This document shows positions 51,153-59,829 of a stretch of DNA of 64,000 nucleotides, in pieces. The stretch covers positions 1 through 64,000 of the forward strand of contig CALKAM010000004.1 of the NCBI GenBank assembly GCA_937983105.1, in the 5' to 3' direction. The notes beneath the pieces are model-generated. The model worked only from the letters and a program-made list of their open reading frames with translations. It searched no databases and had not been told where the DNA came from. Position 1 is the first letter of the stretch. The number at the start of each line of letters is the position of its first letter. The translations under genes and the position numbers were made by a program. The DNA is from Planifilum sp021793745 (lineage in GTDB: Bacteria > Bacillota > Bacilli > Thermoactinomycetales > DSM-44946).

Positions 51153-51937
51153 GCCGACGGAAATCAGCGATCTGGGAGCATTTTCATCCGGAGGAGCACC
51201 CCTTTGTGGAGCGCGTCCTGGATTGGGTCGATCGGGCAGCGAATCGCGGAAGGCCAGTGCGAACGCCCTTTCTCGATCCGCGCGAGCAGGCGATCGTCGA
51301 AGCCCTGGTCGGTCGGAACGGGGAGCTCCAGTCCCCTTCTGACGGGGGTTATCAAGGGGCTGAACGCCGCCGCTGCTGGATCGCTCCCCGGTGGATCCCG
51401 CCGAAGGAGGAGGCGTTCGGCCTGTCGTTTTTGTCGATCCGGACCAAGGGGCGTTCCGGTGAGCTGAGCCATCGGGATGTGTTGGGTTCACTATTGGGGT
51501 TGGGGATCAAGCGGGAGATGGTCGGGGATATTCTCATTTTGCCGGAACGATGCTTCGCGATTGTTGCGGAGGAGATCGCCGAATATGTCCTCCTTCACTT
51601 GACCCGAATCGGATCGAAGTCGGTGTCTATAGAGCTGTGCGATCGAAACGAATTGGTTTTGCCGGAGCGGCAAACGAAACAGTGGACCGTTTCGGTGGCT
51701 TCCCTGCGGGTCGATGCCCTGGTGTCCAGTGTTTTCCGATTGTCCAGGGCCAAGGCTTCCGAGGCGATCCGCAGCGGAAAGTGCCGGATCAACTGGCAGG
51801 TGACGGAGGACCCGTCCCGTCTGCTGGAGGAAGGCGATACCGTCTCTCTGAGAGGGTGGGGGCGGTTTCGAGTCGATGTCGTGGAGGGAAAAACAAAAAA
51901 GGGAAGGGTTCGGGTCCGGGTGGAGCAGCCGAAATGA
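51149..51937 (+). CDS. ylmH: S4-domain RNA-binding protein YlmH
   Basis: A 262-residue RNA-binding protein. The N-terminal half (about 1-175) has RDVLGSLLGLGIKREMVGDI, typical of YlmH; the C-terminal S4 domain (about 185-250) reads RLSRAKASEAIRSGKCRINW. YlmH binds stalled ribosome-tRNA complexes in recent work on B. subtilis. The ATG overlaps the ylmG stop. Confidence 0.92.
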   Translation: MSRRKSAIWEHFHPEEHPFVERVLDWVDRAANRGRPVRTPFLDPREQAIVEALVGRNGELQSPSDGGYQGAERRRCWIAPRWIPPKEEAFGLSFLSIRTKGRSGELSHRDVLGSLLGLGIKREMVGDILILPERCFAIVAEEIAEYVLLHLTRIGSKSVSIELCDRNELVLPERQTKQWTVSVASLRVDALVSSVFRLSRAKASEAIRSGKCRINWQVTEDPSRLLEEGDTVSLRGWGRFRVDVVEGKTKKGRVRVRVEQPK

Positions 51938-52096
51938 GGGATGGATGAGGTGTTGGAAGGGGCATCGCTTCCCGAAAAAAGGAGGAGAGCCAATTTTTGA
52001 CTCAAAAAATGGACAAGTCGGTGTGGCTTTCCGGCAGGATTTTTGTTAGTATTGTCGAATAGGGAACGTTGAAGCACTCCCGAGGAGGTGTCGATC

Positions 52097-52879
52097 ATGC
52101 CGCTTACGCCATATGATATACACGATAAAGAGTTTAAACGCTCTTTCCGCGGTTATGATGTGGACGAAGTGAATGATTTTCTCGATCAGATCATCAAGGA
52201 GTTTGAATTTCTGATCCGGGAAAAGCAGCAATTGGAGCAGCAAGTGGAAGAATTACAGGCGGAATTGGAACGGGTGATGGAGGAGCAGTCGATGACGGCT
52301 CCGGTGCCGTCTCGGGAAGCTCAACCGGCCCAACCGCCGCAACGTTATCAGGATACTCAGGTGACTTCTGCTACCGCTCTGACTTCGATGGAACAGAGCA
52401 TTCACAAATCGATTCGTGTGGCGCAGGAAGTGGCTGAAGAGGTGCGCCTCAATGCCAAGAAGGAGGCGGAATTGATCGTTCAGGAGGCGGAGAAGAACGC
52501 CGACCGGATCATCAATGAAGCGCTCCAAAAAGCCCGGAGCATCCACAGCGAGCTTCTGGAATTGAAACAAAAGGCGACGATTTACCGCGCCCGTTTCCGC
52601 ACCTTGGTTCAGTCTCATCTCGATATCCTGGAGAACTCCGATTGGGAGTCCCTGGAGGAGTTGGAAGAGGGGCTTGAGGAAGCAGGCAAGCAGTTGGAGG
52701 AGTACGCCGAACAGCAGGAAACGGCCGAACTCGAAGGTGGGATGGACGGATTCCATACCCAGGAGTACGAATCGCCGGTCTTTGAAGATGAGGCCTCCTA
52801 CGAGATGGAAGAGGAGGACGAACCCAGGCGGGAACTGCGCCGTACCTCCCGTAAGCTGAAGAAAAAAGCGATGTTCTGA
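52097..52879 (+). CDS. divIVA: Cell division/polarity protein DivIVA
   Basis: A 260-residue coiled-coil protein. MPLTPYDIHDKEFKRSFRGY with YDVDEVNDFLDQIIKEFEFL is the membrane-curvature-binding N-terminal domain. A Pro/Gln-rich break (about 70-100) precedes a second coiled coil. It is about 95 residues longer than B. subtilis DivIVA, with an acidic tail (about 180-245) ending in the basic RRELRRTSRKLKKKAMF. ATG 52097 follows GAGGAGGT. Confidence 0.92.
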   Translation: MPLTPYDIHDKEFKRSFRGYDVDEVNDFLDQIIKEFEFLIREKQQLEQQVEELQAELERVMEEQSMTAPVPSREAQPAQPPQRYQDTQVTSATALTSMEQSIHKSIRVAQEVAEEVRLNAKKEAELIVQEAEKNADRIINEALQKARSIHSELLELKQKATIYRARFRTLVQSHLDILENSDWESLEELEEGLEEAGKQLEEYAEQQETAELEGGMDGFHTQEYESPVFEDEASYEMEEEDEPRRELRRTSRKLKKKAMF

Positions 52880-52906
52880 TCGAAATCAAACCATATCAGA
52901 CAATTC

Positions 52907-52935
52907 TTGACTCACCCCTTGAAAGCGGGTATAAT
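52907..52935 (+). promoter_or_regulatory. Sigma-A promoter of ileS
   Basis: TTGACT (52907-52912), 17 bp and perfect TATAAT (52930-52935). RNA starts near 52942 and runs into the T-box. Confidence 0.8.
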
Positions 52936-52941
52936 TGCCAA

Positions 52942-53210
52942 AAACGATTTTTTGGAAAAGGCGAAGAACGGGACGAGTAGACAGAAAGCCTGCGGACCAG
53001 CGAATTAGGGTAGGGTGGAAGCCTAATCCAGACTTCTGTCCAAAATCCCCCGGGAGCCGTCGCCTGAAACGCCTTGGAGTAGGGTAGACCGGGTCATTCA
53101 CGTTACGAATGGGAAAGTGGGTGCGTTTTTCCTCGCCGGAAAACGGACCTATTAGGGTGGTACCGCGGGAACCTTCTCGTCCCTAGGGGATGGGGGAGGT
53201 TTTTTTCTTT
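52942..53210 (+). promoter_or_regulatory. T-box riboswitch (isoleucine) with terminator
   Basis: The T-box AGGGTGGTACCGCGG is at 53154-53168. Stem I contains AGCGA and GGTGGAAG blocks, and the specifier ATC (Ile) at 53045-53047 is followed by the usual CGGGAGCC. The terminator (53171-53207) pairs ACCTTCTCGTCCC with GGGGATGGGGGAGGT before seven T. Uncharged tRNA-Ile would stabilise the antiterminator and allow ileS expression. Confidence 0.95.
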
Positions 53211-53231
53211 TTACAGGAGTGTGAGGAAAGC

Positions 53232-56012
53232 ATGGATTACAGCCATACCTTAAATCTGCCGAAGACCGATTTTCCCATGCGGGGCAATCTTCCCAAGAGA
53301 GAACCGGAAATTCAGACCTGGTGGGATGAGATCGACATTTATCATCAGGTGCAGAAGAGGCGACAGGGAAGGCCGAAGTTTGTGCTGCACGACGGACCGC
53401 CTTATGCCAACGGCGATATCCACATCGGCCACGCCCTGAACAAAACCTTGAAGGATTTCATCATCCGTTACAAATCCCTTCAAGGATACGATGCCCCCTA
53501 TGTGCCCGGGTGGGATACCCACGGACTGCCCATTGAGCACGCGATCGTGACCAAAAAGGGAATCGATCGGAAAAAGGTGGATCCCGTCCAGTTCCGGGAG
53601 ATGTGTAAGGAATACGCCCTCTCCTTTGTCGAAAGGCAGAAGGAACAGTTTAAGCGGTTGGGCGTGCGCGGAGACTGGGAAAATCCCTACCTGACACTGC
53701 GTCCCCGATATGAAGCAACGCAGGTTCGTCTTTTCGGTGAAATGGTGCGCAAGGGTTACATTTACCGGGGGCTCAAATCCGTGTACTGGTCTCCTTCTTC
53801 GGAGACGGCATTGGCGGAGGCGGAAGTGGAGTACCGGGATAAGCGTTCGCCGTCCATCTATGTGGCATTCCCGGTCAAGGACGGCAAGGGGATTTTGCCG
53901 TCGGAGGACACGGCTGTCGTGATCTGGACGACCACTCCGTGGACGATTCCCGCCAATCTGGCCATCGCCGTCCATGCCGATTTCAGCTATACCCTCGTCC
54001 GTGCAGGGGAGCGCCGGTACCTTCTGGCCGACGAATTGGTGGACGAGGTGATGGAGACGATCGGAATCGAGAGCTTCGAACGGCTCGACTCCTGGAAGGG
54101 AAGCGAGCTGGAAGGGATGATCTGCCGCCATCCCTTCTACGATCGGGAAAGCCCGGTGGTCCTCGGAGATCATGTAACCCTGGATGCGGGGACCGGATGT
54201 GTACATACCGCCCCGGGTCACGGGGAGGAAGATTTCTTATTGGGCCAGAAATACGGCCTGGGGGTGCTGTGTCCGGTTGATGAAAAGGGCCGGTTCACCT
54301 CGGAAGCGCCGGGTTTTGAAGGGCTTTTCTACGATGATGCCAACCGGGTGGTCACGAAGAAGCTGGAGGAAGTGGGGGCGTTACTGAAACTCGGTTTCAT
54401 TACCCACCAGTATCCCCACGACTGGCGCACCAAAAAGCCGGTGATCTTCCGGGCCACGGAACAATGGTTCGCTTCCATCGACGGTTTCCGCCAGCAGATG
54501 CTGGAAGCGATTAAGGAAGTGAAATGGACGCCCTCCTGGGGCGAGGTTCGCATCGGCAACATGATCGCCGAGCGGAGCGATTGGTGCATTTCCCGTCAGC
54601 GGATCTGGGGGGTTCCCCTCCCGATTTTCTACTGCAAGGAGTGCGATCATCCGCTGATCACCGAGGAGACGATCGACCGGGTTGCCTCCATTTTCGAAAA
54701 GGAAGGCTCTTCCGCCTGGTATGCTAAAGAGACCGAAGAACTTCTGCCGCCGGGTGTCCGCTGTCCGGAGTGTAGCCACACTTCCTTCCGCAAAGAGACG
54801 GATACCATGGATGTCTGGTTTGATTCAGGCAGCAGTCATGCCGCTGTGCTGAGGGAGGACGAGCGGCTTACCTGGCCTGCGGACCTTTATTTGGAGGGAT
54901 CCGACCAATACCGGGGATGGTTCAACTCCTCCCTGTCGACGGCGGTGGCTACCACCGGCCGGGCTCCCTATAAGGGAGTGCTGAGCCACGGATTCACCCT
55001 GGACGGTGAAGGGCGGAAGATGTCCAAATCCCTGGGCAACACGGTGGAACCCCAGAAAGTGATCCAGTCTTACGGCGCGGATATTTTGCGCTTGTGGGTG
55101 GCCTCCGTTGAATATCAGGCCGATGTGCGGATTTCGGATGCCATTTTGAAGCAGATTGCTGAGGTATACCGGAAGATCCGAAATACCTTCCGGTTCCTCC
55201 TGGGCAATCTGTATGATTTCGATCCGAAGACTGACCGTCTCCACTGGGAGGAGTTAAATGCCATCGATCGCTATGCGCTCATCAAGTTGCAGCGCTTGAT
55301 CGAGCGGGTGACCCGGGCGTACGAAAACTACGAGTTCCATCTGGTCTACCATTCGATCCACGCGTTCTGCGCGGTATTTCTCAGCCAGTTTTATCTGGAT
55401 GTGCTGAAGGATCGGTTGTACACGCAGCCGGCGGAGTCCAAAGGGCGCCGCTCCTCCCAGTCGGCGATGTATGAGATCCTTCTCGCACTGGTCCGGATGG
55501 TGAGCCCGATCATCCCCCACACGGCGGATGAGGTGTGGCGGCACATTCCCGGCACCGAGGAAGTGAGTGTCCAATTGACCGATTTTCCCAGGGTTCGCTC
55601 CGAATGGTTGGATCCTGCCATCGAGAAAAAATGGGATCGATTCCTCGACCTGCGGGATGTGGCGCTCAAGGCTCTGGAAGAAGCGCGCCGGGAAAAACTG
55701 ATCGGAAATTCCCTCGGGGCGAAGCTCACCCTTTATCCTTCCCAAGAGGTTCGCGACCTTCTCGAAGAGATGGAGGAGGAACTGGAGCAATTGTTCATCG
55801 TCTCCCAGGTGGAAATGGCTCCATCGGGGGCGCAGCCGGAAGGAAACGTCATCACCGGAGAAGGGCTGGCGGTCCGGGTGACGGCGGCACCGGGAGAAAA
55901 ATGTCAGCGGTGTTGGATGATTCTCCCTTCCGTCGGGAGCGACTCCGATTACCCTGAACTGTGCGAGCGCTGTGTTGAAACGGTTCGTCAAGTGGAAATG
56001 CGGGCGGAGTAA
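53232..56012 (+). CDS. ileS: Isoleucyl-tRNA synthetase
   Basis: A 926-residue class Ia synthetase. HIGH is in YANGDIHIGHALNK (about 57-70), the editing domain has WTTTPWTIPANLAI, KMSKS is in GRKMSKSLGNTV (about 595), and the C-terminal zinc site has CQRCW and CERCVETV. This bacterial-type enzyme with a zinc tail is the usual mupirocin-sensitive form. ATG 53232 follows GTGAGGAAAG. Controlled by the T-box upstream. Confidence 0.97.
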   Translation: MDYSHTLNLPKTDFPMRGNLPKREPEIQTWWDEIDIYHQVQKRRQGRPKFVLHDGPPYANGDIHIGHALNKTLKDFIIRYKSLQGYDAPYVPGWDTHGLPIEHAIVTKKGIDRKKVDPVQFREMCKEYALSFVERQKEQFKRLGVRGDWENPYLTLRPRYEATQVRLFGEMVRKGYIYRGLKSVYWSPSSETALAEAEVEYRDKRSPSIYVAFPVKDGKGILPSEDTAVVIWTTTPWTIPANLAIAVHADFSYTLVRAGERRYLLADELVDEVMETIGIESFERLDSWKGSELEGMICRHPFYDRESPVVLGDHVTLDAGTGCVHTAPGHGEEDFLLGQKYGLGVLCPVDEKGRFTSEAPGFEGLFYDDANRVVTKKLEEVGALLKLGFITHQYPHDWRTKKPVIFRATEQWFASIDGFRQQMLEAIKEVKWTPSWGEVRIGNMIAERSDWCISRQRIWGVPLPIFYCKECDHPLITEETIDRVASIFEKEGSSAWYAKETEELLPPGVRCPECSHTSFRKETDTMDVWFDSGSSHAAVLREDERLTWPADLYLEGSDQYRGWFNSSLSTAVATTGRAPYKGVLSHGFTLDGEGRKMSKSLGNTVEPQKVIQSYGADILRLWVASVEYQADVRISDAILKQIAEVYRKIRNTFRFLLGNLYDFDPKTDRLHWEELNAIDRYALIKLQRLIERVTRAYENYEFHLVYHSIHAFCAVFLSQFYLDVLKDRLYTQPAESKGRRSSQSAMYEILLALVRMVSPIIPHTADEVWRHIPGTEEVSVQLTDFPRVRSEWLDPAIEKKWDRFLDLRDVALKALEEARREKLIGNSLGAKLTLYPSQEVRDLLEEMEEELEQLFIVSQVEMAPSGAQPEGNVITGEGLAVRVTAAPGEKCQRCWMILPSVGSDSDYPELCERCVETVRQVEMRAE

Positions 56013-56023
56013 ATCCGCCGGGG

Positions 56024-56056
56024 CCCCCTTCTTCTGAAGGGGGTATTCGTTTTTTG
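56024..56056 (+). terminator. Terminator of ileS
   Basis: CCCCCTTC and GAAGGGGG form a perfect 8-bp stem around TTCT, followed by TATTCG and six T. The rest of 56057-56284 holds only an ATTTTTCGCG/CGCGAAAT repeat and no convincing gene. Confidence 0.7.
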
Positions 56057-56284
56057 CCTAAAAAGTCGGAAGAGGACGATTTTTCGCGGATTGGGGGTAT
56101 GAGATGCGCAAATCGCGAAATGACCGTATCCAAGCTCTCTGGTTCGGGTCGCCGTGGGAAGAGGGCTTCAATAGGCCCTGTTCTTTGCTGGGCGTAAAAC
56201 GGACAATTTTTGGCGGCGATCGCTCGCGGAAAAAACCCGTAAAAACGGGGCAATCTAAGGAAGAGTTCTGTGGGGGGAAATCCG

Positions 56285-56611
56285 ATGAGGAGCGACGATA
56301 ATCGGGAACTGGAGGAGAGGCTGCGACGGATGGATGAGCGGCTGAAGCGGATTGCCCGCCAGATGGAGATGGGAGAAATCGCTGAATATATTCAGCTGTT
56401 AAATCGGCCCCGGCGGCTGATTTTGATCAACATCGTCGCCGGCATTGCTCGGGGAGTGGGGATCGCCATCGGAGTCACCCTGTTTACCGCAACCATCATC
56501 TACGGATTGCAGAAGCTGGGGGCCCTCAACCTCCCCATCATCGGAGATTTCATCGCGGAAATTGTCAAGATCGTCCAGGCGCAATTGGAATTGGACGGGA
56601 TTCGATATTGA
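56285..56611 (+). CDS. DUF5665 family membrane protein
   Basis: A 108-residue protein: charged helical N-terminus (ELEERLRRMDERLKRIARQM), then YIQLLNRPRRLILINIVAGI and a hydrophobic stretch (about 48-72), then GALNLPIIGDFIAEIVKIVQ. This is the DUF5665 pattern, function unknown. ATG 56285 follows GGGGGGAAA. It lies between ileS and ylyA, a position without a counterpart in B. subtilis. Confidence 0.8.
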   Translation: MRSDDNRELEERLRRMDERLKRIARQMEMGEIAEYIQLLNRPRRLILINIVAGIARGVGIAIGVTLFTATIIYGLQKLGALNLPIIGDFIAEIVKIVQAQLELDGIRY

Positions 56612-56626
56612 TCGAGGAGGAGCAAA

Positions 56627-57346
56627 ATGACGGAAGCGCAGCGCAGGAAGCTCAAACAGCAACTATTGCAGGAAAAGAGCGTTCTGGAAAGGCGGTTGAA
56701 GGAAAATCGAAACCACGGCTTGGATCAGAGCATGAACGATTCGATCGGAGAGCTGTCCGGTTACGACAATCATCCCGGAGATATCGGAACGGAACTGTTC
56801 GAACGGGGGAAGGATCAGGCGTTGAACCAGGCGGATGAGCATCGGCTCCGGGAGATCGACCAGGCTCTGGTCCGGATGGAGCGAGGCGAATACGGGATCT
56901 GTGTCGTTTGCGGCCGGGAAATTCCCGTTGAGCGCTTGGAGGTGGTGCCGGAGACGGCCTATTGTGTGGAGCACGAACCGGAACGAACCGTTTCCGAAAG
57001 CAGACCGGTGGAGGAACGGGTGATCCATCCCCCCTTCGGCGAGCACAGCTATGACGGGCGAAACCGAACCTTTTACGATGCGGAGGATGCCTGGCAGGAT
57101 GTGGAGCGATACGGAACCTCCAATCCGCCGGACATGTATCCGGAGGGAAAAAATTACAATGAACTGACCATCGACCCGGATGAAAACCGGGGGTATGTGG
57201 ACGATGTGGAGAAGGTGGCTGTCTCGGATCTGGCGGGTCGCAGCGACCAACCGCTTCCGGAAATCACCCGCAATGGGGCTTACGATCGGACGGTCGAAAA
57301 GGAGGCGGAACGGGAGGAGGGGACGTGGGATCGGGGGGGATGGTAG
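56627..57346 (+). CDS. ylyA: TraR/DksA-type protein YlyA/YteA
   Basis: A 239-residue protein with an N-terminal coiled coil, the block HPGDIGTELFERGKDQAL, and a zinc-finger-like CVVCGREIP...YCVEHEP (C-x2-C and C-x2-H) of the TraR/DksA family. The acidic C-terminal half is the YteA-type extension. B. subtilis YlyA, in the same place, binds RNA polymerase and modulates sigma-G transcription. ATG is 15 bases after the preceding stop. Confidence 0.88.
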   Translation: MTEAQRRKLKQQLLQEKSVLERRLKENRNHGLDQSMNDSIGELSGYDNHPGDIGTELFERGKDQALNQADEHRLREIDQALVRMERGEYGICVVCGREIPVERLEVVPETAYCVEHEPERTVSESRPVEERVIHPPFGEHSYDGRNRTFYDAEDAWQDVERYGTSNPPDMYPEGKNYNELTIDPDENRGYVDDVEKVAVSDLAGRSDQPLPEITRNGAYDRTVEKEAEREEGTWDRGGW

Positions 57347-57414
57347 CGCCCAACCGGAAATGGATGAGGGGCGAAGGAAGGGGGGGCAGGGCTTTCGTTC
57401 CCGAAGCGGAGAGG

Positions 57415-57447
57415 CTCTGATACACCCCAAATCTTCGCCTATCAGAG
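57415..57447. repeat. Inverted repeat between ylyA and lspA
   Basis: CTCTGATA (57415-57422) and TATCAGAG (57440-57447) are perfect inverted copies separated by 17 bp. There is no T run, so terminator function is doubtful; an operator for the lspA promoter is possible. Confidence 0.4.
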
Positions 57448-57493
57448 GGCGCGGGCTTCTCACCCCGATTGGACGGATCCCCCTGTGGTCAGC

Positions 57494-57523
57494 TTGTTCC
57501 TCGGGGCAGGCCTGTGCTAAAAT
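57494..57523 (+). promoter_or_regulatory. Sigma-A promoter of lspA
   Basis: TTGTTC (57494-57499), 18 bp and TAAAAT (57518-57523), about 48 bp before the lspA start. Confidence 0.55.
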
Positions 57524-57571
57524 TTAAGGAAGAATGGGGGAGTTTACCCAGGCGCGGGGAGGAAGGTGAAT

Positions 57572-58054
57572 TTGAGATATTACGGCGTTGCACTGGCGAT
57601 CCTTTTATTGGATCAGATAACAAAGTGGCTGGTTCTCAACCGCATGGAATTATATGAATCGATTCCCGTGGTGGACGGGATTTTTTACATTACATCCCAT
57701 CGCAACCGGGGAGCGGCCTTCGGCATTCTGCAGGATCAGCTGTGGCTGTTTATCCCCGTGACATTGATCGTCGTGGCGGTTCTCATTTACTATTTGTGGG
57801 TTTTCCGCCGGGAGCGCCCCCTGGCCTCCTGGTCCTTTTCCCTGATCCTCGGCGGAGCCGTCGGCAATCTGATCGACCGGATCCGGATGGGAGAAGTGGT
57901 CGACTTTTTGGATTTCCAACTGATCAACTACCCGATCTTCAATGTGGCCGATTCGGCAATCGTCATCGGTGTAGTCCTGTTCATTTTGGATATGATTCGA
58001 AATCCGTCCGAGGAAACCAGCAATCGATTTTCCGAAGTGAGGGACATGCGTTGA
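57572..58054 (+). CDS. lspA: Lipoprotein signal peptidase
   Basis: A 160-residue, four-helix membrane aspartic protease that cuts signal peptides of lipidated prolipoproteins. TSHRNRGAAFGIL, GGAVGNLIDRIRMGEVVDFL and NVADSAIVIGV contain the two catalytic Asp. TTG 57572 is chosen: it lies nine bases after GGGGAGG and gives MRYYGVALA, aligning with B. subtilis LspA; a GTG at 57566 is too close. Overlaps the next gene by 4 bp. Confidence 0.93.
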   Translation: MRYYGVALAILLLDQITKWLVLNRMELYESIPVVDGIFYITSHRNRGAAFGILQDQLWLFIPVTLIVVAVLIYYLWVFRRERPLASWSFSLILGGAVGNLIDRIRMGEVVDFLDFQLINYPIFNVADSAIVIGVVLFILDMIRNPSEETSNRFSEVRDMR

Positions 58055-58986
58055 CGGCAGAGGAAGAATGGCGGAAATGGGCGGTGGACGAAAGCGGAAA
58101 CGGACAGCGGATCGATAAATGGCTGTCTTCCCTCGACGGCGTCACCTGGTCCCGGATGATGGTCCAGGCCTGGATCCGTGCCGGTCGCGTCCGGGTGGAC
58201 GGACGCGAGGTCAAAGTCAATTATCGGTTGAAGGAAGGGGAGACGGTGGCGTTATCCGTTCCCCCGGTGGAAGAGATACATATTGAACCGGAAGCGATTC
58301 CCCTGGACGTCCGCTACGAGGATCAGGATGTGATCGTGGTCAACAAACCCCGCGGAATGGTGGTTCATCCGGCTCCGGGCAACCTCCGCGGGACGCTGGT
58401 CAATGCTCTGTTGGCGCACTGTAACGATTTGTCCGGGATCGGCGGGGTGATCCGACCGGGGATCGTGCATCGGCTCGACAAGGATACGTCCGGCCTGATC
58501 ATGGCGGCGAAAAACGATGAGGCGCACCAGGCCCTCGCCGCCCAATTGAAGGCACACCGGGTGGAACGGATCTATGCCGCCGTCGTTTACGGAGAAATCC
58601 CCCACGATCGGGGGACGGTGGATGCGCCGATCGGTCGGGACCCTCGCCACCGGCAGCGCATGGCGGTGGTACATCGGACCGGGAAGCGGGCGGTGACCCA
58701 TTTTGTGGTTCGGGAGCGCTTTCGGGGAGCCACGCTGGTGGAATGTCGATTGGAGACGGGGCGAACGCATCAAATCCGGGTGCACATGCAATATATCGGT
58801 TATCCCCTGATCGGCGATCTCGTCTATGGCCCGAAAAAAAACCGTTATGCGATAGAGAGGCAGGCCCTGCACGCCCGCGTTCTCGGGTTTGAACATCCCC
58901 GAACGGGCGAACGGATCCGATTGGAAGCGGAGCTGCCCGAGGATATGGAGGAGCTTTTGGCCCAACTGCGGGCCGAGTCCCTGTAA
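58051..58986 (+). CDS. ylyB: RluD-family pseudouridine synthase
   Basis: A 311-residue enzyme with an N-terminal S4 domain (about 15-75) and an RluA/RluD catalytic domain. The catalytic Asp is in GIVHRLDKDTSGLIMAAK; GRTHQIRVHMQYIGYPLIGD is the conserved C-part. It likely modifies uridines in 23S rRNA. TTG 58051 overlaps the lspA stop. B. subtilis YlyB is in the same place. Confidence 0.92.
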   Translation: MTAEEEWRKWAVDESGNGQRIDKWLSSLDGVTWSRMMVQAWIRAGRVRVDGREVKVNYRLKEGETVALSVPPVEEIHIEPEAIPLDVRYEDQDVIVVNKPRGMVVHPAPGNLRGTLVNALLAHCNDLSGIGGVIRPGIVHRLDKDTSGLIMAAKNDEAHQALAAQLKAHRVERIYAAVVYGEIPHDRGTVDAPIGRDPRHRQRMAVVHRTGKRAVTHFVVRERFRGATLVECRLETGRTHQIRVHMQYIGYPLIGDLVYGPKKNRYAIERQALHARVLGFEHPRTGERIRLEAELPEDMEELLAQLRAESL

Positions 58987-59006
58987 AGATTGGATAAAAG
59001 TTTTCC

Positions 59007-59035
59007 TTGACAAGGTCCCCATTCTCGGAGATAAT
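59007..59035 (+). promoter_or_regulatory. Promoter of the pyr operon
   Basis: TTGACA (59007-59012), 17 bp and GATAAT (59030-59035). Confidence 0.8.
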
Positions 59036-59055
59036 CCCTTTGAAAGGGAATACTG

Positions 59056-59155
59056 CCTTTAAATCCAGTCCCGTGAGGCTGGCAAGGACCCGATACCGTG
59101 TTTGTTTTGTGTGGAAACCGGTGGCTTCTTGCCCTGCGGGCGGGAAGCCTTTTTT
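59056..59155 (+). promoter_or_regulatory. PyrR attenuator 1 (before pyrR)
   Basis: The PyrR-binding loop TCCAGTCCCGTGAGGCTGG lies at 59064-59082, flanked by TTTAAA and CAAGG. The terminator GGCTTCTTGCCC / GGGCGGGAAGCC with six T follows (59122-59155). With UMP/UTP, PyrR binding would favour termination. Confidence 0.9.
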
Positions 59156-59180
59156 GATGCGGACAGGAGGAGGAGGGCGA

Positions 59181-59729
59181 GTGGCTGCGGAAAAGGTCAT
59201 TCTGGATGAGGCGGCGATCCGCCGGGCTTTGACGCGGATTGCCCATGAGATCCTGGAGCGAAACAAGGGCGTGAAGGATTGCGTCCTGATCGGAATCCGG
59301 ACCCGGGGGATTTATCTGGCCAGACGGCTTGCGGAACGGATCCGGACCATCGAGGGCGAATCGGTGCCCGTGGGAGAGCTGGACATCACCCTGTATCGGG
59401 ATGACTTGTCGGAGAAGGCGGAGCAGCCCCAGGTGCGGGGCACGGAAATCCCCTTCGAGATCCACGGAAAAAAGGTGGTCTTGGTCGATGACGTCCTGTA
59501 TACCGGGCGGACCGTGCGGGCGGCGATGGATGCGCTGATCGACCGGGGGCGCCCGCAGATGATCCAGCTCGCCGTCCTGGTCGACCGGGGTCATCGCGAA
59601 TTGCCGATCCGCCCCGACTATGTGGGCAAGAACGTGCCCACTTCCCGGGATGAAATCATATCGGTGCATGTATCGGAAATCGATCAGGCAGATCAAGTGA
59701 TTCTCGGAAAACGGAGCACCCCCCTTTAA
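59181..59729 (+). CDS. pyrR: PyrR bifunctional attenuation regulator
   Basis: A 182-residue phosphoribosyltransferase-fold RNA-binding protein that also has weak uracil phosphoribosyltransferase activity. ILDEAAIRRALTRIAHEILE starts it; LDITLYRDDL and the PRPP loop VVLVDDVLYTGRTVRAA are diagnostic. GTG 59181 follows GGAGGAGGAGG. Its stop codon lies within the start of attenuator 2. Confidence 0.95.
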   Translation: MAAEKVILDEAAIRRALTRIAHEILERNKGVKDCVLIGIRTRGIYLARRLAERIRTIEGESVPVGELDITLYRDDLSEKAEQPQVRGTEIPFEIHGKKVVLVDDVLYTGRTVRAAMDALIDRGRPQMIQLAVLVDRGHRELPIRPDYVGKNVPTSRDEIISVHVSEIDQADQVILGKRSTPL

Positions 59730-59811
59730 GGCGGTCCCGTGAGGCCGGCAAGGGGAGGCGCATGACGGGTGTGCTGCGACCTCTTTGCCGGCTGGCAAAG
59801 AGGTTTTTTTA
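59724..59811 (+). promoter_or_regulatory. PyrR attenuator 2 (before pyrP)
   Basis: The binding loop GCGGTCCCGTGAGGCCGGC (59731-59749) begins at the pyrR stop codon. The terminator pairs ACCTCTTTGCC (59779-59789) with GGCAAAGAGGT (59794-59804), with seven T. Confidence 0.9.
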
Positions 59812-59829
59812 TGACAGGAGGCGATTGGT

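Noticed and set aside
56104..56301. A 65-codon plus-strand frame after ileS
   Set aside because: Has a weak ribosome site but no family resemblance, mixed composition and overlap with the DUF5665 start; not supported.
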